Assembly (NCBI GenBank): GCA_900552255.1
Contig: URZF01000026.1
Location: forward strand, 1 to 12,257
Reading direction: 5' to 3'
Source of the DNA: an uncultured Eubacteriales bacterium
GTDB lineage: Bacteria; Bacillota; Clostridia; Oscillospirales; CAG-272
Length of the DNA stretch: 12,257 bases
The position numbers and the translations under genes were made by a program. The notes under the pieces were generated by a model. It was not told where the DNA came from. It did no database searches and saw only the letters and a list, made by a program, of their open reading frames with translations. Below, in pieces: positions 8,386-12,257 of the stretch (positions are counted from its first letter, which is position 1; each line of letters starts with the position of its first letter).

Positions 8386-8417
8386 GGAATTCTCCTTCCA
8401 AAATCAAGTTCGGATTC

Positions 8418-8446
8418 ATTGTATCACAGAGAACACGGGATGTCAA
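8418..8446 (-). promoter_or_regulatory. Strong sigma-A promoter of the amidase gene
   Basis: On the - strand, TTGACA (8441-8446), a 17-nt spacer and TACAAT (8418-8423), preceded by TGA (extended -10). This is near consensus and sits about 33 bp upstream of the GTG start. Confidence 0.85.
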
Positions 8447-8467
8447 GTGAACATAGCGGAAATAGCT

Positions 8468-9292
8468 TTATAGGGCTTCTTTTCGGTATTCGGCAACGAT
8501 AAATTCCGCGTTTGTGCGAAGCGTTTGCAGCGCGGCGAGCTTTGCCTGTCCCTCGCGGCTCGTCTTATAATAGTAGGGCGTCATTTTGAACAGCGCTTCG
8601 ATTCGTTCCCTGTCCGCAAGCGTCAGAGGAAAGCGGAGGTCGGTTCGGGAAAGGAGCGAAAAGCCGGCAAGCTCGAGCGTATCGACGACGTTTTCATACG
8701 GCGTCGTATAAACCGCCTCCTTTAATTCCCACAGATGCCGCTCGCCCGGAAACGCGCGGATGAGCGTTCCGCCCGGCTTTAATACCCTTGCAAATTCCGC
8801 GGCGTCGTAAGGTGCGAAAAGGTTGAGTAAGATATCGACGCTTTCGTTTTCCACGGGAATATCGGATATGCTGGCCGCGGCAAGGCCGATCCCGCTGTCG
8901 CGCGCGGCGCAGGCGATGAGGGCGTCTCGGGAGACGTCGATGCCGTAAACGGAGACGGAAATCCCCGAATTTTCAAGAGCTGCTCGGAGAAAAGAGGGAT
9001 AAAATCCCTCGCCGCAGCCGGCGTCGAGGATCACACAGCCGCCTTTTGCATGGCGGGCGGCCAGCTCTGTGACGGCGTCGCGCAGCGGGTCGTAGCAGCC
9101 GGCATTCAAGAATGCCGTTCGGGCGGCGACCATCATTTTATCGTCGCCGTGCCGACGGGCGGCGCCTCGGCTTCGTAGCAGGTTGACATATCCCTGCCTT
9201 GCGATGTCGAAGCAGTGCCCGTTCGGACAAACCAAGGAATGATTCTGCCTAATGAAACGCTTTTTGCAGATCGGACAGGTGAAGAAGCTCAT
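8468..9292 (-). CDS. rlmA: RlmA-type 23S rRNA (guanine-N1)-methyltransferase
   Basis: A SAM-dependent methyltransferase of 274 aa. The N-terminal zinc finger uses Cys6, Cys9, Cys22 and His26 (CPIC...CPNGH) and is followed by FDIARQGYVNLL and HGDDKMMVAAR, both characteristic of RlmA. SAM motif I is LDAGCGEGFY (89-98) and the NLFAPYDAAEFARVLKPGG stretch matches the post-motif region. RlmA enzymes modify G745 (RlmA-I) or G748 (RlmA-II, TlrB) in the peptide-exit-tunnel hairpin of 23S rRNA; the Gram-positive context favours the second type, in which methylation can lower tylosin sensitivity. CGAGG stands just before the ATG. The ylmH-type gene ends 50 bp upstream with no terminator between, so the two may be co-transcribed. 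Confidence 0.9.
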   Translation of the reverse strand: MSFFTCPICKKRFIRQNHSLVCPNGHCFDIARQGYVNLLRSRGAARRHGDDKMMVAARTAFLNAGCYDPLRDAVTELAARHAKGGCVILDAGCGEGFYPSFLRAALENSGISVSVYGIDVSRDALIACAARDSGIGLAAASISDIPVENESVDILLNLFAPYDAAEFARVLKPGGTLIRAFPGERHLWELKEAVYTTPYENVVDTLELAGFSLLSRTDLRFPLTLADRERIEALFKMTPYYYKTSREGQAKLAALQTLRTNAEFIVAEYRKEAL

Positions 9293-9342
9293 AAAAACCT
9301 CGGTATGTAAAGGATATTTTAGTTTATAGCAAGCGTATAAAA

Positions 9343-10110
9343 TTAGATATACCGTTCGATCAGGACGGAGAGCCTGCCCTTGCGCGTCGTCCCGAGGATC
9401 TCCCGGAACACGGCTTTGCCATGACCGCGCAGGACGAGCTTGTCACCCGGCGCAAGGCGCGCGTCGGGCTTTGCTGCTTCGATATCGTTGATATATACGA
9501 GCCCGTGCGAGATGGCGCTTGCCGCCTCCGCGCGGGAGATGCCGAATGCCGCGTCCAGCATGTTGTCCAGCCGGACGGAGGCGACGCTTTCCCGGATTTC
9601 CTCGATGTGAGGCTCCGGCGCTTCAAGCTCGCCTATCGCGGCGATTTGGCAGGAGAGCGGGACGCTGCCGGCTTTGGTGTAGTTCTCCGCGAGAAAAGGG
9701 GCGATGCTTTTGAGAATCACGATGTCCGCTCCGTCTTTGCCGACAAGGATGTCGCCTATGACGTCCCGCTTGATTCCGAGGGCGAGCAGGGAACCGAGAT
9801 AATCCCTATGAGTAAGCGCGCGAACGCCCTGCGGCGCCGCACAGCGGAGCAGACACAGCGGATTGTCCGATTCGTCGGGGACAAAAAGCTCCGGATTTTC
9901 GATATAATCCGGAAGCAGCAGAAGGACGGTGCGCTCCGCGCCGGGATATCCGCCGTAGAAGACATGGCGTGCGCCGTTCCGGCGGCAGCAGACCGCCGCC
10001 TGCGATTTTTCCTGCGGACTCAAAAAGCCGGTATTCGTGATCCTATACTGGTCCTCCGCCTGTCGGATTTTATCCTCTATGTAGGAGAGGAGAAGCTCGT
10101 TTTCCGTCAT
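9343..10110 (-). CDS. ylmH: YlmH-type S4 RNA-binding protein
   Basis: A 255-aa protein. The N-terminal part (about 1-100) carries FLSPQEK and RHVFYGGYPGAERTVLLLLP. A middle domain contains REDYLG-like HRDYLGSLLALGIKRDVIGDILV (101-123), and a C-terminal S4 RNA-binding domain lies at about 178-240 (VRLDNMLDAAFGISRAEA, then GLVYIND and PGDKLVLRG). This matches YlmH of Bacillus, usually encoded in the ylm cluster beside division genes. Related S4 proteins act on the ribosome, and YlmH has been linked to rescue of stalled ribosomes like RqcP. Here the gene stands outside its usual neighbourhood, next to rlmA and divergent from ppa. AAAGGTG precedes the ATG by about 8-10 nt. Family call is firm; role is from homologues. 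Confidence 0.9.
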   Translation of the reverse strand: MTENELLLSYIEDKIRQAEDQYRITNTGFLSPQEKSQAAVCCRRNGARHVFYGGYPGAERTVLLLLPDYIENPELFVPDESDNPLCLLRCAAPQGVRALTHRDYLGSLLALGIKRDVIGDILVGKDGADIVILKSIAPFLAENYTKAGSVPLSCQIAAIGELEAPEPHIEEIRESVASVRLDNMLDAAFGISRAEAASAISHGLVYINDIEAAKPDARLAPGDKLVLRGHGKAVFREILGTTRKGRLSVLIERYI

Positions 10111-10161
10111 TTGATGACACCTTTCTCGGGGCAGAAAATATTATGGACATGTGGAAATGAT

Positions 10162-10167
10162 ATTATA
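10162..10167 (-). promoter_or_regulatory. Probable -10 of the ylmH-type gene
   Basis: A perfect TATAAT on the - strand lies about 52 bp upstream of the start codon. The best -35 candidate is TTGTAT, 19 nt upstream, so the pair is only moderately convincing. Confidence 0.45.
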
Positions 10168-10210
10168 CAGAAAATAAAGTGGATTTATACAAAAGAATGA
10201 GATAAGGAAA

Positions 10211-10242
10211 GTCTTTACAATAAAGACGCTTTGTGATAAAAT
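10211..10242 (+). promoter_or_regulatory. Promoter of ppa with an inverted repeat over the -35
   Basis: TTTACA (10214-10219), a 17-nt spacer and TAAAAT (10237-10242) preceded by TGA (extended -10) form a good sigma-A promoter about 32 bp before the start codon. The perfect inverted repeat GTCTTTA-CAA-TAAAGAC (10211-10227) covers the -35 and could be a regulator site or simply chance in AT-rich DNA. Confidence 0.7.
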
Positions 10243-10274
10243 ATACTATCCTTAATCGAAAAGGCGGTGAAAGA

Positions 10275-10820
10275 ATGGGGAATATTTGGCACGACATGCG
10301 AAAGGACAGGATAACGCCCGAAAATTTTGTGAGCGTCATCGAAATTCCCAAGGGCTCCAAGAAAAAATACGAGCTCGACAAGGAATGCGGACTTTTGAGG
10401 CTGGACAGGATCCTTTATACTTCGACGCATTATCCCGCCAATTACGGCTTTATTCCGAGGACCTACGGGGACGACGGCGACCCGCTCGACGTGCTTGTCC
10501 TGTGCTCGGAATCGATCGAGCCGATGACGATCGTCGAGTGCTATCCCATCGGGGTCATCACGATGATCGACAACGGCCGGAATGACGAGAAGATCATCGC
10601 GATTCCGTTCAACGATCCGAACTACAACATGTACACGGATATCGAGCAGCTCCCGTCTCATATATTCGATGAGATGCGGCATTTTTTCAGCGTTTACAAG
10701 GCGCTGGAAAACAAGGAAACTGCCGTTCACGAGGTGCAGGGAACGGACGCGGCGTGCGAGATCATAAGGCAAAGCATCACGCGGTATGAGGAATGCTTCG
10801 GGAATGCGGCGGACAAATGA
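10275..10820 (+). CDS. ppa: Family I inorganic pyrophosphatase
   Basis: Soluble Mg-dependent enzyme that hydrolyses pyrophosphate to two phosphates and so drives biosynthetic reactions forward. Length is 181 aa from ATG 10275, normal for the family. Active-site features: EIPKGSKKKYE with Glu23 and Lys31, YPANYGFIPRT with Tyr57, the signature DGDPLD at 67-72, and D99...D104-x-K106, matching E. coli Asp97, Asp102 and Lys104 with an offset of two. GGCGGTGA about 5-9 nt upstream fixes the start; a longer in-frame ATG at 10233 overlaps the promoter and is rejected. Monocistronic, divergent from the ylmH-type gene, and convergent with mnmM after only 26 bp without a visible terminator. Confidence 0.97.
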   Translation: MGNIWHDMRKDRITPENFVSVIEIPKGSKKKYELDKECGLLRLDRILYTSTHYPANYGFIPRTYGDDGDPLDVLVLCSESIEPMTIVECYPIGVITMIDNGRNDEKIIAIPFNDPNYNMYTDIEQLPSHIFDEMRHFFSVYKALENKETAVHEVQGTDAACEIIRQSITRYEECFGNAADK

Positions 10821-10846
10821 CCGCACGCTCCTGGCCGGCGCTGCCG

Positions 10847-11398
10847 CTATTTTCGTTCCAACAGGAAGAAAAACGGCGAGGTCGGCGAATTGACGATCTT
10901 GAATTTGGACGCACAGAGCTCACGGCGGTCATACGCTGCGAGCTCTTTTTCGATGAGCTCTCCCTCGATATGCCCCTCCTCGTGCCCGGGATAGACCGCG
11001 ATCAGAAGCGCGCCGTCCGCATCTAAAAGCTCTGTGCCGGCACGGATAGCGATGAGCGTCGTCTCCCTTTTGGTCGTGACGGACTTATCGCCGCCCGGCA
11101 GAAAGCCGAGGTTGAACATGCCGGCACAGATCGGCTCCTTGACATATTCCTTTACATTGGAATGGGAATCGAGAAGGAGCGTATAATTTTCGGGCGCGCT
11201 TTCCCGCCGCAGGAGCGTGCGGGTGTTTTCCAGCGCCTGCGGTTGGATGTCAAAGGCGAAGACCTTGCCTTGTGCGCCGACCTGCTGTGAGAGCCACAGC
11301 GTATCATGTCCGTTTCCCATCGTGAAATCGACGGCAGTACCGCCCTTTTTGATGTGAGGGAGCAAAAAATTCTTTTCAACTTCAAGAAGATTGATCAT
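10847..11398 (-). CDS. mnmM: YtqB/MnmM-type tRNA (mnm5s2U) methyltransferase
   Basis: Class I SAM methyltransferase of 183 aa. SAM motif I is AVDFTMGNGHDT (22-33), Asp50 ends motif II (VFAFDIQ), and NLGFLPGGDKS (96-106) plus YPGHEEG (136-142) are hallmarks of the YtqB family (formerly called putative rRNA methylases). Bacillus YtqB has been shown to be MnmM, which methylates 5-aminomethyl-2-thiouridine at the tRNA wobble position. The start at 11398 is chosen because ATGA overlaps the stop of the hydrolase gene by 4 bp and GGAGA lies about 7 nt upstream; an upstream in-frame ATG at 11422 lacks a ribosome site. Translation is probably coupled to the hydrolase gene. Confidence 0.91.
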   Translation of the reverse strand: MINLLEVEKNFLLPHIKKGGTAVDFTMGNGHDTLWLSQQVGAQGKVFAFDIQPQALENTRTLLRRESAPENYTLLLDSHSNVKEYVKEPICAGMFNLGFLPGGDKSVTTKRETTLIAIRAGTELLDADGALLIAVYPGHEEGHIEGELIEKELAAYDRRELCASKFKIVNSPTSPFFFLLERK

Positions 11399-12257
11399 GA
11401 TGGATTCTCCGTTTTGAGGCATCTTTCAAAAAATGCAAGGATTTTTTCTTCGTATTCTTTCGGTTTGATGAGATAACACATGCCGTGCTCCGCTTCGTCC
11501 ACGCAAAAAAGCTCTTTGGGAGCGGCGCAGGCCGCGAAGTTCTTCTCCGTCATTTCATACGGCACGAACCGGTCAGCCCTGCCGTGCGCGAAAAAGACAG
11601 GGATTTGACAGGATTTCATCGCATCCGCGGCGGAAGCCTCGGAGAGTCCGAAGCCGGCGAATATGCGGGCGTACAGCCTTGCGATATGGGCGAACGGGAA
11701 TACCGGAATTTTGCCGGTGGCGCGAAGGACTGCGCAGACGATTTCCCACGGCGAGGTGAAGCCGCAGTCCGCGATTGCGCCGCGGACGTTTCCGGGCAGT
11801 TCAAGCGCGGTCGCCATGAGGACGGTCGTAGCTCCCATGGAAATTCCGTCGAGAAAGATCGGAAGCTCTTGCCCGTATTCCTTTTCGATCCATTCCGTCC
11901 AGCGCTTGCAGTCGCGGCTTTCCTTGACGCCGAGCGTGATGTAAGTGCCGCCGCTTTTTCCGCAGGCGCGCTCGTCCGGTACGACGATGTTATAGCCGTG
12001 TTCGTGATAAAAGCGGAATACCGCGGCGAAATTGGAAAGTCCGGAGCCGCGGTAGCCGTGCATGAGAAGCACGGTGCCGCCGGCGTTTTCCGCTTCGAGG
12101 ATCTCCGCGTGCAGCGGGATTCCGTCATAGGCGGTGATATCGACCTCTCGTCTTGGCTTTGAAAGGAACCAATCTCGTCCGGCATCTATCACCTCGCGGT
12201 AAGCTTCCATTGCGGGAAAAAGCGAGGCCGTGTCGATCTGTGATTTTTTCTTTTTTT
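11395..12257 (-). CDS. Alpha/beta hydrolase (serine hydrolase), 5' end probably beyond the window
   Basis: Alpha/beta-hydrolase of at least 271 aa. Numbered from ATG 12210, the oxyanion region is LLMHGYRGS (48-56), nucleophile Ser124 lies in DGISMGA, Asp213 in HGRADRFVP and His242 in EAEHGMCY, so the catalytic triad is complete. The N-terminal RREVDITAYDGIPLHAEIL is typical of clostridial hydrolases annotated as peptidase-S9-like or lysophospholipase-like; substrate is unknown. ATG 12210 has no ribosome site, and the frame stays open through 15 more codons to the window edge (a Lys-rich stretch, then SQIDTASLFPA), so the true start is probably upstream, perhaps with a membrane anchor. The stop overlaps the mnmM start by 4 bp. 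Confidence 0.88.
   Translation of the reverse strand, partial: KKKKSQIDTASLFPAMEAYREVIDAGRDWFLSKPRREVDITAYDGIPLHAEILEAENAGGTVLLMHGYRGSGLSNFAAVFRFYHEHGYNIVVPDERACGKSGGTYITLGVKESRDCKRWTEWIEKEYGQELPIFLDGISMGATTVLMATALELPGNVRGAIADCGFTSPWEIVCAVLRATGKIPVFPFAHIARLYARIFAGFGLSEASAADAMKSCQIPVFFAHGRADRFVPYEMTEKNFAACAAPKELFCVDEAEHGMCYLIKPKEYEEKILAFFERCLKTENPS

Noticed and set aside
9293..9342. Separate promoter for rlmA in the short gap (TTGCTA-17-TACATA)
   Set aside because: Both hexamers match the consensus poorly; co-transcription with the upstream gene is simpler.
9421..10200. Long open frame on the + strand opposite the ylmH-type gene (259 codons)
   Set aside because: It is antisense to a clearly conserved S4-domain gene, has no ribosome site and no recognisable domain, and runs into the ppa/ylmH promoter region.
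10233..10274. N-terminal extension of ppa from ATG 10233
   Set aside because: It overlaps the promoter -10, lacks a ribosome site, and homologues begin near the ATG at 10275.
11399..11422. Longer start for mnmM at 11422
   Set aside because: There is no ribosome site before it, whereas the ATG at 11398 has GGAGA and the typical ATGA overlap.
11485..12162. Open frame on the + strand opposite the alpha/beta hydrolase gene
   Set aside because: The complete catalytic triad on the - strand identifies the real gene; the antisense product has no recognisable domain.

Overview
The window looks like ordinary chromosome from a Gram-positive, probably spore-forming member of the Bacillota (class Clostridia; an uncultured gut-type lineage is likely). 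The reasons are the typical AGGAGG-type ribosome sites, TTGACA/TATAAT promoters, a bifunctional PBP with a clostridial-type C-terminal region, a BofC-like protein, and YlmH, YtqB/MnmM and RlmA homologues. This taxonomic call is inference from gene families. I see no mobile element, CRISPR array, tRNA or rRNA gene.

Layout, left to right. (1) 1-133 has no convincing gene. (2) 134-2713 (-) is a large class A penicillin-binding protein with a Cys-rich region and a Thr/Glu-rich tail. Divergent from it is a short membrane-anchored protein with a BofC-like C-terminal domain (about 2805-3209, +). A strong bidirectional terminator follows at 3250-3284. (3) 3303-5846 (-) is a self-contained metal-resistance operon: an ArsR/SmtB repressor, a stand-alone HMA metal-binding protein and a Zn/Cd/Pb-type P1B ATPase with no HMA domain of its own. 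Its promoter and a TCATAT/ATATGA inverted-repeat operator lie at 5826-5874. (4) 5887-8446 (-) holds an envelope-related run: an anchored amidase, then a membrane-anchored SGNH hydrolase that overlaps a DUF523 (TudS-like) gene by 4 bp. It ends in a terminator that abuts the cad promoter. (5) 8468-10110 (-) holds an RlmA-type 23S rRNA methyltransferase and a YlmH-type S4 protein. (6) 10275-10820 (+) is the inorganic pyrophosphatase ppa, with its own promoter. (7) 10847 to the right edge (-) is an alpha/beta hydrolase overlapping by 4 bp a YtqB/MnmM-type tRNA methyltransferase.

How the genes fit together. The metal operon is one functional unit: the repressor carries complete alpha-5 zinc ligands and an alpha-3 Cys pair, the small HMA protein presumably binds or delivers metal, and the ATPase exports it. 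PBP, amidase and SGNH hydrolase are all membrane-anchored exported proteins with Thr-rich wall linkers. The RlmA, YlmH and MnmM homologues are translation-related. No wholly new system is evident. The points most worth a second look are the split HMA/ATPase arrangement with its dual-site sensor, the imperfect tandem repeat inside that operon, and the BofC-like gene with a possible forespore-type promoter.
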